NCBI GenBank assembly: GCA_946886065.1
Contig: CAMPHU010000027.1
Coordinates: forward strand, 1 to 31,632
Length of the DNA: 31,632 nucleotides
Reading direction: 5' to 3'
Origin: an uncultured Massilia sp.
GTDB taxonomy: Bacteria; Pseudomonadota; Gammaproteobacteria; Burkholderiales; Burkholderiaceae
Shown here: in pieces, positions 17,172 through 26,046 of the stretch
Position numbering within the stretch: position 1 is the stretch's first letter
Layout: each line of letters begins with the position of its first letter
Program-made: the position numbers and the translations under genes
Notes under the pieces: model-generated
What the model was told of the DNA's origin: nothing
What the model saw: only the letters and a program-made list of their open reading frames with translations
The model's database searches: none

Positions 17172-17232
17172 GTCTCCACTATTCTCCTCCAAGAAAATAG
17201 TCTTCAAGCCCGCGCAATGCGGGCTTTTTTTT
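17172..17232 (+). ncRNA. candidate ~60-nt small RNA with anti-Shine-Dalgarno loop
   Basis: The unit between a promoter and a T-rich terminator is too short for a protein and has no start codon with a ribosome site. ACTATT (17178-17183) pairs with AATAGT (17196-17201) in a 6-bp stem whose 12-nt loop begins CTCCTCC (17184-17190), the complement of a GGAGGAG ribosome site. A short linker leads to the terminator hairpin. A C-rich loop plus a terminator with a U-tail is the design of Hfq-type trans-acting small RNAs that block translation starts. I do not recognise a named family. Confidence 0.6.
17207..17232 (+). terminator. Rho-independent terminator
   Basis: AGCCCGC (17207-17213), loop gcaat, GCGGGCT (17219-17225), then a run of eight T including the stem's last base. 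It forms the 3' end of the small RNA. Confidence 0.9.
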
Positions 17233-17726
17233 GTCCGGACTCCTCCCGTCCCTTCTGCCCACGTTCGGCCGCGCCACCATGGAAGCGGTTCAGCTCGCCG
17301 GACAAATCTCGACTTGCTTTTAGAGCAATAAGGCTCTTATAGTGAACCTGCCAACCGACGAGAATTGCCAGCAGCGGACGGTCGACATAGGTGTGCCCAC
17401 TATCAATGTAGATACTGCCGCGTACCCGATACCGAAGACTCAATGGTCAACTATGTGCGTTAGCTGGTAGTTATCGTCGTCCCCATGGCCCGGTTACATG
17501 CCGAGGAGTCCGCGTTGACCGGCCGTGCTCTGAACGAGACGTTCATTGAAGGCGTGACGGCCTGTCCGGCGGATGGTGTCTGCATGCCGAGCTGGACACG
17601 GTGGACGGTGGCTGTCGAACGCATCGTGCGTGGCCCGGTCATGCCAAGAAGGCTGATCGCCGCGCGCCTGCAACATGGACTTCATGTTCCTGAATACCTG
17701 GCGAGGTCCTACTTTCGAGCAACGAC
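17233..17726. other. gene-poor stretch with a promoter-like dyad
   Basis: No recognisable gene. It is less GC-rich than its surroundings and stops occur in all frames. A promoter-like site lies at 17314-17343: TTGCTT, 18-bp spacer, TATAGT. The spacer holds the dyad AGAGC-aataag-GCTCT, an arrangement seen at MerR-type promoters. An 81-codon frame at 17485-17730 overlaps the next start by four bases but has no ribosome site and resembles nothing I know. The stretch may be decayed DNA. Confidence 0.5.
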
Positions 17727-18068
17727 ATGACAAAGTTTCTGATCTCTTTTCCTGCGAGCGCAATGGACGTCCCTGCCGAGGACATGGCTGCTGTAAGTGA
17801 AGCGTCGCATACGGTGATCCGGGAGGCAAAGGCTGCCGGAGTCTACGTGTTCGGCGGCGGAATCAACAGCGATGTCGCTCCAGCGATGGTTGCGGCGGAT
17901 GGGAGCTGCACAAACGAGACATACCGTCAGACGAGGGAGTTCGACGGGGGCTTTTGCGTGCTCGAGCTCCCGTCCAGGGAAGTTGCCGTTCAATGGGCGG
18001 CCAAGCTCGCCGCAGCCTGCCGCTGCCCCCAGGAACTTCGCGAGTTCTTCTACGACCCCGAAAGCTGA
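17727..18068 (+). CDS. YCII-domain (DGPF-type) protein
   Basis: 113 residues, one compact domain. The core matches YCII-related proteins: GVYVFGGGINSD, then ADGSCTNETYRQTREFDGGF, a variant of the DGPFAETKE-GGYY signature, and the helix EVAVQWAAKLA. Such proteins have a ferredoxin-like fold; some are often found near ECF sigma factors, but no sigma factor is here. The activity is unknown. The ribosome site before the ATG is weak. It sits alone between two stretches without genes. Confidence 0.8.
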   Translation: MTKFLISFPASAMDVPAEDMAAVSEASHTVIREAKAAGVYVFGGGINSDVAPAMVAADGSCTNETYRQTREFDGGFCVLELPSREVAVQWAAKLAAACRCPQELREFFYDPES

Positions 18069-18341
18069 GTTGCAGAAGCTGCAAGCGCTGAAGCCTTCAT
18101 CGTTCATGGCAGCGCCCTGCTTCTCCGCTATCGCAGAATGCCTGCTGAGTAGAGCGGCCCCGTTCGGCGGGGAGTCTCCGCCGGGTGGATGCTTCAGGTC
18201 ACGAGACAGCCGGGGCACGGAGCTTATCCGCAATCCTCGCCTTGCGGAGGAAATCCATCGCGCTCAATGATCACTGCCGCCCTGGGGAAACTCGACCGTT
18301 ACGTCTGCGCGAAGTTCCCTCTCCCTGCGCCCGTTTGATAT
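18069..18341. other. intergenic stretch, nothing coding
   Basis: No gene is supported. A GC-rich hairpin, CGGCGGGG-agt-CTCCGCCG with one mismatch, lies at about 18165-18183 without a T-run and could weakly end the YCII transcript. Confidence 0.5.
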
Positions 18342-18375
18342 CTGTCACGCCTTCGTCACAAACCATCCCTATACT
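18342..18375 (+). promoter_or_regulatory. Pho-box-like activator promoter
   Basis: CTGTCAC (18342-18348), four bases, TCGTCAC (18353-18359), ten bases, then -10 TATACT (18370-18375). Known PhoB promoters have two 7-bp CTGTCAT-like repeats 4 bp apart, with the -10 about 10 bp downstream and no good -35. The -35 position here (18347-18352) has no consensus match. Confidence 0.6.
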
Positions 18376-18381
18376 GAACCC

Positions 18382-18516
18382 ACCTGCAATACACGTAACC
18401 GATATGCGTGGTTGCAGCAGGTGTGGTGCGCCGGGGGCGCAGCACACCAACCGGATTTTGCGTCTCTTGGCCCGATCTTGGGTTGTGCCCATCACTTACT
18501 GATGGGCATTTTTTTC
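18382..18516 (+). ncRNA. candidate ~135-nt structured small RNA
   Basis: It lies between the Pho-box-like promoter and a strong terminator, with no convincing ORF. Three hairpins are readable. The first pairs CTGCAA (18384-18389) with TTGCAG (18412-18417) and, inside it, CACG with CGTG. The second is a 13-bp arm, 18420-18432 with 18436-18448, with one G-G mismatch and a GGG loop. The third is the terminator. It does not look like SRP RNA, 6S RNA, tmRNA or RNase P RNA, and I know no family it fits. The next gene has its own promoter, so this is not simply its leader. Confidence 0.6.
18486..18515 (+). terminator. Rho-independent terminator
   Basis: TGCCCATC (18486-18493), loop acttact, GATGGGCA (18501-18508), then seven T. 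It ends the structured RNA. Confidence 0.92.
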
Positions 18517-18556
18517 TGCCGATGAGAAACATGCGGAAAAAAAGTTGCGGTAGAGC

Positions 18557-18584
18557 TTGAAGCCGCCCCGGATTTGGCTATCAT
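18557..18584 (+). promoter_or_regulatory. sigma-70-like promoter of the zinc-ribbon gene
   Basis: TTGAAG (18557-18562), 16-bp spacer, TATCAT (18579-18584), about 80 bp before the start codon at 18663. Confidence 0.5.
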
Positions 18585-18662
18585 GAAGCTCGCACTCCCG
18601 ATTTTCTCATCCGTAGAAAGCAGGAGCTGCGGTCGACGAAACGATAAAGGGGAGCTTGTCCT

Positions 18663-18983
18663 ATGAGTTTACGTGTACCTCAACCCGCATCGCATTCGCC
18701 CGGTAACGACTCCGTGCCCAGCCGGCGCCATCACCAGGCCGGCGACCTTATCCTCAGCGAACTGAATCCGCATATCGTGGTCGATCAACTCGACGGCGAC
18801 AATGTGCCACTCAATCTCCTGACCTTCGGCAACGTGCGCGAAGTCTGCCCGAAGTGCCGGCATACCCATCTCAAACTCGTGCTGCGCCAGGCCAGCGTGC
18901 GTATCGCCCATCTGTTTTGCGCCGACTGCGAATCCTGTTTCGACGCCCACTACGCCAACGGCACCCCCGCTTTGACTATCTGA
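18663..18983 (+). CDS. small protein with two CxxC motifs (zinc-ribbon-like)
   Basis: 106 residues. The last third has CPKCRHTHLKLVL and FCADCESCF, two CxxC pairs about 23 residues apart, as in a zinc ribbon. The first part is polar and unstructured. No enzyme domain is seen; it could bind metal, nucleic acid or a partner protein. A ggggag ribosome site lies about 10 bp before the ATG at 18663, and a promoter is visible upstream. It is real by signals and composition; the role is not known. Confidence 0.72.
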   Translation: MSLRVPQPASHSPGNDSVPSRRHHQAGDLILSELNPHIVVDQLDGDNVPLNLLTFGNVREVCPKCRHTHLKLVLRQASVRIAHLFCADCESCFDAHYANGTPALTI

Positions 18984-19052
18984 GCCGAAGGAGCGTGTGG
19001 GCAAGGGCCCATGCGGCATGGTATCGTTGGGCTTTTCCCAGTCCTGCCTGCC

Positions 19053-19451
19053 ATGCCCGCCTTGCTCTCGCTCCTGAGTGATCCAAAATACCGCCTTACC
19101 CTGCGTGCGGTTGCGCTGGCCCTGTTCGCGGCTGTCCTGATCGCGGGCTCGATCCCCGGCGCCCGCGCCGAGGTGGGCGAATATGCATCGGGCCTGGTGC
19201 TGCATGGCCTGACCTATGCCTTCCTGGCCAGCCTGTGGTTCTTCGCCAGCACCGGCAATGCCGCCGTGCGCGCCCTCAAGGCCGTGCTGGCGGTTGCGCT
19301 GATGGGCGCCTGCGACGAGTTCGTGCAGAGCTTCCTGTCCTACCGCTCGGGCGACATCCGCGACTGGCTGGTCGACGTGAGCGCCGCCTCCATCATCTCC
19401 ACCATCCTCGCCCTGTGGGTTCCGAAAGCCCTCCCTGCCCGCCAGCAATGA
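19053..19451 (+). CDS. VanZ-like membrane protein
   Basis: 132 residues with about four hydrophobic segments. VanZ-family landmarks are GSIPGARAE after the first TM, LHGLTYAFLASLWF in the second, and the acidic DEFVQSFLSYRSGDIRDWLVDVSAA before the last. VanZ-like proteins occur widely; the founding member gives low teicoplanin resistance, but most have no known role. I start it at ATG 19053 (MPALLSLLSD); an ATG at 19011 would add 14 residues. It follows the zinc-ribbon gene by 69 bp and may share its transcript. Confidence 0.8.
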   Translation: MPALLSLLSDPKYRLTLRAVALALFAAVLIAGSIPGARAEVGEYASGLVLHGLTYAFLASLWFFASTGNAAVRALKAVLAVALMGACDEFVQSFLSYRSGDIRDWLVDVSAASIISTILALWVPKALPARQQ

Positions 19452-19613
19452 TCAATTTGCGCGGACGGAGTTCCGTGCATTTACCGTCTTCTTGATCTAA
19501 TCTGAATTCAATCCGAGTGAGCTGGAACGCCAGCAGTGTTCGTGCCTCTTAACAGCGTGGCGCGCTGCATCGTCACGCACACCCACTGAACCGATAACAC
19601 GAGGAGTCTGATC

Positions 19614-20081
19614 ATGAAGCGAAAACAACAGAGCGTGGTCCTGGCGGGCTTGCTGGCGGTCGCGCTGGCCTTGTCCGGCTGCAAGGGCATGCGCAGCACC
19701 GACGATGCCGGCGAAACAGGCGGCAGCACCCTGGGCAGCTCGACCAGCAGCGGCGCCATGGGGACCAGCGGCAGCTCCGGCACCAGCGGCGCCATGGGCA
19801 GCGGCACGGCCAGCACGGCCGGCGCCCAGCCCCAGGAAAGCGCTGCCAGCATGCCGAACAGCACCGTCCTGGCCATCGAGCCGGTACCGAAGTCCGCCGC
19901 CGCCACCGGCGCGGTGGGCAGCAGCACGGCAGGCACAACCGGCAGCTCAGGCGCCGGCGAAGCCTACCGCATCACCCTGCGCATGGACGACGGCAGCACC
20001 CAGGTCGTCACCCAGGATGCGATCCCCGACTTCCGCAGCGGAGACCGGGTGCACGTGGAAAGCGGCGTTATCCACCGCTGA
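19614..20081 (+). CDS. lipoprotein with Ser/Gly/Thr-rich linker and SlyB-like C-terminal domain
   Basis: 155 residues. The lipobox ALSGC puts the lipidated Cys at residue 23. Residues about 30-115 are a low-complexity linker of Ser, Gly, Thr and Ala with repeated GSSGTSGAMGS-like pieces. The last 40 residues (YRITLRMDDGSTQVVTQ, then FRSGDRVHVESGVI) resemble the small beta domain at the end of SlyB/glycine-zipper outer-membrane lipoproteins. The glycine zipper itself is absent. Probably outer-membrane anchored; the function is unknown. GAGGAG lies about 8 bp before the ATG. Confidence 0.75.
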   Translation: MKRKQQSVVLAGLLAVALALSGCKGMRSTDDAGETGGSTLGSSTSSGAMGTSGSSGTSGAMGSGTASTAGAQPQESAASMPNSTVLAIEPVPKSAAATGAVGSSTAGTTGSSGAGEAYRITLRMDDGSTQVVTQDAIPDFRSGDRVHVESGVIHR

Positions 20082-20117
20082 CGCCCGGCGCGCCCGGCGC
20101 GCCGAAAATAACGCAAC

Positions 20118-20139
20118 CACGCCTCGTCGACGAGGCGTG
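20118..20139. repeat. 22-bp perfect palindrome
   Basis: CACGCCTCGTC followed directly by its reverse complement. It lies 37 bp after the lipoprotein stop. As RNA it would fold with a tight turn and may end that transcript, but no T-run follows. Confidence 0.7.
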
Positions 20140-20250
20140 CTGCCGCGTTTTGCATCCGCGCCAGGCGCGCTGAGGCATTGGCGATGCGTTGCCGCATTGG
20201 CGATCATCGGCACCGGCCTTCCTTCGCGACGGCCCACTTTCAAATAAGAA

Positions 20251-20286
20251 GCCCCGCCCGCTGCACATCGGTGCAGCGGGCGGGGC
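20251..20286 (-). terminator. terminator of the galactose operon
   Basis: A 16-bp perfect stem (20251-20266 with 20271-20286) with loop atcg. On the minus strand it follows the glycosidase stop by 18 bp and is followed by a T-rich tail (ttcttattt). Confidence 0.8.
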
Positions 20287-20304
20287 CGTGTAGACGCCGG
20301 TCAC

Positions 20305-22123
<1,819 letters not shown>

Positions 22124-22137
<14 letters not shown>

Positions 22138-23221
22138 TGTTGTCCTTTCTGTCAGTCGGAACCGGAATCAGGATCCGGCCCTGTCGTCCATGCTTGTTGT
22201 AGGCCGCCAGCGCGATGGCGGCGGCTTCTTGCGCGTGGCCGGCCCGGCACAGGGCCACGCAGGCGCCGCCGAAGCCGGCGCCGGTCAGGCGCGCCCCGAG
22301 CACCCCCGGCGCCGCGCGCAAGGCCGCGCACAGCTCGTCGAGCTCGGGAATCGATACCTCGTAGTCGTCGCGCAGGCTGAAGTGCGACGCGTTCATCAGT
22401 TCGCCGAAGCGTTCGGCGCTCACGCCGCCGGCCGCTTCCAGCACGCGCAGGTTTTCCTGCACCACGTGGCGCGCCCGCTCGCGCAGCGGCGACGGCAGGC
22501 TCTCCACCGATTGCGGGTCGGCCACGTCGCGCAGCGCCTGCACGCCCAGCTTGCGCGCCGCCTCCTCGCATTCGGCGCGGCGCTCGTTGTATTTGCTGGC
22601 GGCCAGCTTGCGCGCCACGCCCGAGTCGATCACGATCACTTCGGCATCCGCCGGCAGCGGCACCAGGCGGTGCTCGAGCGTGCGCGCGTCGATGAACAGC
22701 ATGGTCTCCTGGTCTGCCAGGCTGGACGCCATCTGGTCCATGATCCCGCAATTCACGTGCGCGTATTCGATCTCGGCGCGCTGCGCGATCTGGGCCAGCC
22801 TGACGTCGTCGAGCTCGAAGCCCAGCAGCGCGCGCATCGCGCGCAGGGTCGCCACTTCCAGCGCCGCCGAGGACGACAGGCCTGAGCCGACCGGCAGGTT
22901 GGTCTCGACATAGACGCGCAGCGGCGGCACCTCGATGCCGGTCGCCTGCACCAGGCGGATGCAGCCCTCGATATAGCTGCCGTAGCCCTGCGGCGCACTG
23001 CCGTCGCGCGCGAAGGTGACGGTGGCGTCCATGGTCGGCGAATAGAAGTGGAAATGGTCGTCGCCGCTGCGGCTCATCGCCACCAGCGTGCGCTGCGGCG
23101 TGGCGGCCGGCAGCATGTAGCCGTCGTTGTAGTCGGTGTGTTCGCCCAGCAGGTTCACACGTCCGGGAGCCGAGGCGTTCACCTCGGGCGCGCCGCCAAA
23201 GAAGGTGTCGGTAGTCAGCAT
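22124..23221 (-). CDS. galK: galactokinase
   Basis: 365 residues. The galactokinase signature GRVNLLGEHTDYNDGY (20-35) and the GHMP ATP loop PVGSGLSSSAA (110-120) are intact, as is the C-terminal LTGAGFGGACVAL. It phosphorylates alpha-galactose at C1 with ATP in the Leloir pathway. ATG at 23221, two bases after the stop of the M24-like gene; a much longer open frame upstream is only an antisense-like run through that neighbour. It feeds galT of the same operon. Confidence 0.95.
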
Positions 23222-23223
23222 GG

Positions 23224-24330
23224 TTATTGCGCCTCCAGCCAAAGCGGCCGCTTGCGGCCATGTACGTCCAGCGCCGGCCAGGCCGGGTCGAACGTGAGAT
23301 TCTCGAGCCCCTGCGGGCCGAGCAGGAAGGTGTCTTCGATCTTGAGTCCCTCGAAGCTGGGGTTGAACGCGAACGCCATGCCCTGCTCCAGCTGGGTGGC
23401 GGTGCTCGCGGTGGCGACGATCTCGCGCGCCAGATAGCCGGTGATGCCGCCCTGGTGGTGCTCGCGGATGGCGCTCTCGCGGTCGGCATGGCGATAGGCC
23501 TGGGCCAGCGCGTGGTACACCGCCGACAGCGACTTGCCCGGCACCACGGCCGCCAGGCCGGTGGCCTCCACGTCCATCAGTGCGCGCTGCCCGTCGGGCG
23601 CCGGCCCGAAACTGACGCAGCGGGTCAGGTTCGCGTACAGGCCGTGGCGGCGCGCGCAGAACACCAGCATGGCGCGCCGGCCGATGCGTTCCTGCGACGG
23701 AGTCGGATGGCGGTACAGCGGCAGGCGCCGCTCGCCGGCCGCCAGCACCAGCGCCGGGTGGATGCCGCGCCGCCACAAGGCGTCGGCGCCGGCCCCGGCC
23801 AGTTCGTATTCGGTCCATTCCGGGCGCGCGCGGCGCAGCACTTCGCTCATCGCCTCGGAGGCCTCGCGGCCCAGGGCGCGGTAGCGCTCCTGCTCCGCCG
23901 GCCCCAGCACCATGCGGAGCTGGCGCAAGCCAAGGGGCAGCGGCTGCTCCGGGGCGCCGTTGAGATTGTTGGGACGGTCCGACAGCACGGCGCGCCCGGC
24001 CGCGGCATTGGTCACGAAGCGGGCGCGCAGCTCGGGCTCGGCCCATGGTTCGATGTGAAAGGTGAAGCCCGGCGGGACTTCTTCGTTGCGCAGGCGCTCG
24101 GCTTCGATCTCGTCGGTGAGCACGCAGGCTTCCTCCGGCGTCACCAGCACCTCGGCCACGCCGGTTTCGGCGGCATGCAGCACCGCGCTCGATCCGCCGG
24201 CCGTGACCCAGGCGAACCAGTCCATGCCGCGCAAGCGGATCGCCCCCGCGCCCGCCTGCTGGAGCGCGGCGCGCAGCAAGGCGAGCTTGTCGCTGACCTC
24301 GGCGCTGCGCACATCGAGGCCGCCGCTCAT
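23224..24330 (-). CDS. M24 peptidase-fold protein lacking most metal ligands
   Basis: 368 residues with the creatinase-like N-terminal domain and pita-bread C-terminal domain of aminopeptidase P relatives. Of the five metal ligands, the first Asp region reads VFCARRHG (no Asp), the second is N234 in LYANLTR where D is usual, His is kept in HHQGG (291-292), the first Glu is N323 in AFNPSF, and the last Glu is kept in KIEDT. It is probably not a metallopeptidase; it may bind a ligand or have a new activity. Its start overlaps the galT stop by 4 bp (ATGA), so it is made with the galactose enzymes. Confidence 0.8.
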   Translation of the reverse strand: MSGGLDVRSAEVSDKLALLRAALQQAGAGAIRLRGMDWFAWVTAGGSSAVLHAAETGVAEVLVTPEEACVLTDEIEAERLRNEEVPPGFTFHIEPWAEPELRARFVTNAAAGRAVLSDRPNNLNGAPEQPLPLGLRQLRMVLGPAEQERYRALGREASEAMSEVLRRARPEWTEYELAGAGADALWRRGIHPALVLAAGERRLPLYRHPTPSQERIGRRAMLVFCARRHGLYANLTRCVSFGPAPDGQRALMDVEATGLAAVVPGKSLSAVYHALAQAYRHADRESAIREHHQGGITGYLAREIVATASTATQLEQGMAFAFNPSFEGLKIEDTFLLGPQGLENLTFDPAWPALDVHGRKRPLWLEAQ

Positions 24331-25421
24331 GCGGGCTCCTCCAGGTTTACCTCCACCTGCTGCAGCTCATAAGCGGTGGTTTCGGGCAGCACGTCCATGG
24401 CGAACATGCCGGCCGCCAGCTCGGTGCCGGCCAGGTACTTGAGGCGGTCGCGGGTACGGTAGGGCGGATAGAACTGGCAATGCAGCTGGGTTTCCGGATG
24501 TTCCGCCCCGTCCGTCGGCGCCTGGTACCAGGCCATCAGGTAGGGGAAAGGACGGTTCCACAGGTTCTCGAACTTGAGCAGCACGGTCTTGAGCGCGCGC
24601 GCCAGGCTCTCGCGCTGGGGCGGGGTCAGGGCCGCGAAATCCTTGCACGGCGCGGTCGGCATCACCCACACCTCGTAAGGGTAGCGGGCGCAGGCCGGCA
24701 CGAAGGCGATCGCATGGTCGTCCTGGTACAGGACGCGCTTGCCGTCGGCGGCCTCGTCGCGCGCCATGTCGCACAGCAGGCTGGTGCCGTGCTGCAGGAA
24801 ATACTCGCGCTCCTGGGCCAGCATGCGTGCCGGCACCGCCGGCACGAAGGGGTAGGAATAAATCTGGCCGTGCGGGTGGTGCAAGGTCACGCCGACTTCC
24901 GCGCCGCGGTTCTCGAAAGGCAGCACGTAATGGATGTGCGGATGGCTGCCGATGCGCACCGTGCGGTCGCCCCACACCTGCAGCAGCAGCGCAATGCGCG
25001 ACAGCGGCAGATGGGCAAGGCCCGCGTCCGGGCTCTGGGTGAACACCACCACCTCGCAATGGCCGTTGGCGGGCGCGGTCGGCACCGTCAGGGTCGGCGG
25101 GTCATGCGATTCCAGCGCCAGCGAGGGGAAACGGTTGTCGAACACGGCGATCTCGTAGTCGCCGGCCGGCATCTCGGTCGGGTGCTCGGGGTCCCTGGTC
25201 GGCGCCAGCGGGTTGTACTGCGGCGGCGGCTGGTAAGTACGGTTCTGGCGGAAAGCCGCGTAGGTCACCCATTCGCCGCGCAGCGGATGCCAGCGCAGGT
25301 GCGGATTGGCATGCTGGGGATCGGGAAAGGGACTGGGCGCCGTGAGCCCTTCCGGGATCGGCTGGTTGCTGTAGAGAGTGAGATTGCGTCCGTCCGGCTT
25401 TTTGAGGTCTTTACTATGCAT
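24327..25421 (-). CDS. galT: galactose-1-phosphate uridylyltransferase
   Basis: 364 residues from ATG 25421; an in-frame GTG at 25445 would add eight residues. The active site HPH (H182-P183-H184) lies in LHHPHGQIYSY, with the uridylylated His184. FENRGAEVGVT and CQFYPPYR near the end are typical. It swaps UMP between UDP-glucose and galactose-1-phosphate. The N-terminal CxxC that binds zinc in E. coli GalT is replaced: YNPLAPT stands where YCPLCP is expected. First gene of the operon, with overlapping M24-like gene next. No galE in the window. Confidence 0.94.
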   Translation of the reverse strand: MHSKDLKKPDGRNLTLYSNQPIPEGLTAPSPFPDPQHANPHLRWHPLRGEWVTYAAFRQNRTYQPPPQYNPLAPTRDPEHPTEMPAGDYEIAVFDNRFPSLALESHDPPTLTVPTAPANGHCEVVVFTQSPDAGLAHLPLSRIALLLQVWGDRTVRIGSHPHIHYVLPFENRGAEVGVTLHHPHGQIYSYPFVPAVPARMLAQEREYFLQHGTSLLCDMARDEAADGKRVLYQDDHAIAFVPACARYPYEVWVMPTAPCKDFAALTPPQRESLARALKTVLLKFENLWNRPFPYLMAWYQAPTDGAEHPETQLHCQFYPPYRTRDRLKYLAGTELAAGMFAMDVLPETTAYELQQVEVNLEEPA

Positions 25422-25794
25422 GGCAATCAATAAATTGTCGGTCACGGTCCGGCGCGAACGGGCATGGCAAATCGATGCGCTCGCGGAGTAGCCCCGATCC
25501 TAACATGCTGTTTTCGCCACATTTTCCGGGCAGCTACAGGTCATTTTCCAGCCATCAATGACCCTTTCTGCCCGAGGTGAATCCCCCTTGGTGCAACTGC
25601 TTGACTCTCCTAGGAGGAGCGCCATAGGTAGCGCTAACACGAACCTCCAGTGTAGTTCAATTCCTACACGATGATTAGAAATTTTTACATGGTTCCGCGA
25701 GCTACAGGCTTACAGCGGAGCTGTAGTGACGGCAGGGTCCAGACGGGAAACCGAGGCTGTGCCCGGGAGCGCAAATTAAGCACGGCGCATTGAT
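25422..25794. other. divergent regulatory region between galT and the RHS locus
   Basis: No gene. It holds the LacI-type operator, an inverted repeat GTGTAG-N8-CTACAC about 20 bp to its right, and three CTACAG motifs (two direct at about 25534 and 25702, one inverted, CTGTAG, at 25721). A CTCCTAGGAG palindrome lies just left of the operator. Promoters for both directions must lie here, but none matches consensus well. Confidence 0.5.
25626..25639. promoter_or_regulatory. LacI/GalR-family operator
   Basis: AGGTAGCGCTAACA is a near-perfect even palindrome around the CG step, with 10 of its inner 12 positions symmetric. It fits the TGTTAGCGCTAACA type of site known for LacI-family sugar regulators in proteobacteria. 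Its place upstream of galT suggests repression lifted by a sugar. The regulator gene is not in the window. Confidence 0.6.
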
Positions 25795-25827
25795 TTGCGA
25801 CAAGTTATTTTCGGAGAGATTTCACAA

Positions 25828-26046
25828 ATGAAACATATGTATTCTGGCCCGCTGCTTCAACTCGATCAACAGATCGTCTTTTGGTTCGCCGGCAGATCGG
25901 TGGGAACGCTGTACTTCATGCCAGGCGCGTCAGAGTCGTCACCTCTACAGGACACAGCATGCCGCTTCCGCTACAGTTACCCGCGCCCACAGGCGCGGAT
26001 CGGGTTCCACGAACACTCGCCCTCACTCCAATCGCACTATCGCTGA
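25828..26046 (+). CDS. possible small leader ORF overlapping the RHS gene start
   Basis: 72 codons from ATG 25828, with GGAGAG about 9 bp upstream, the best ribosome site in this region. The peptide starts MKHMYSGPLLQLDQQIVFWF and resembles nothing I know. It overlaps the first 88 bases of the RHS gene in another frame. It could be a leader peptide that couples translation, or a remnant. Confidence 0.3.
   Translation: MKHMYSGPLLQLDQQIVFWFAGRSVGTLYFMPGASESSPLQDTACRFRYSYPRPQARIGFHEHSPSLQSHYR

Noticed and set aside
17485..17730. 81-codon ORF overlapping the YCII start by four bases
   Set aside because: No ribosome site, no recognisable composition or motif, and it lies in a stretch that looks non-coding.
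18382..18516. SRP RNA, 6S RNA or tmRNA
   Set aside because: The conserved tetraloop/GGAA bulge of SRP RNA, the long open bubble of 6S and the tRNA-like ends of tmRNA are not present.
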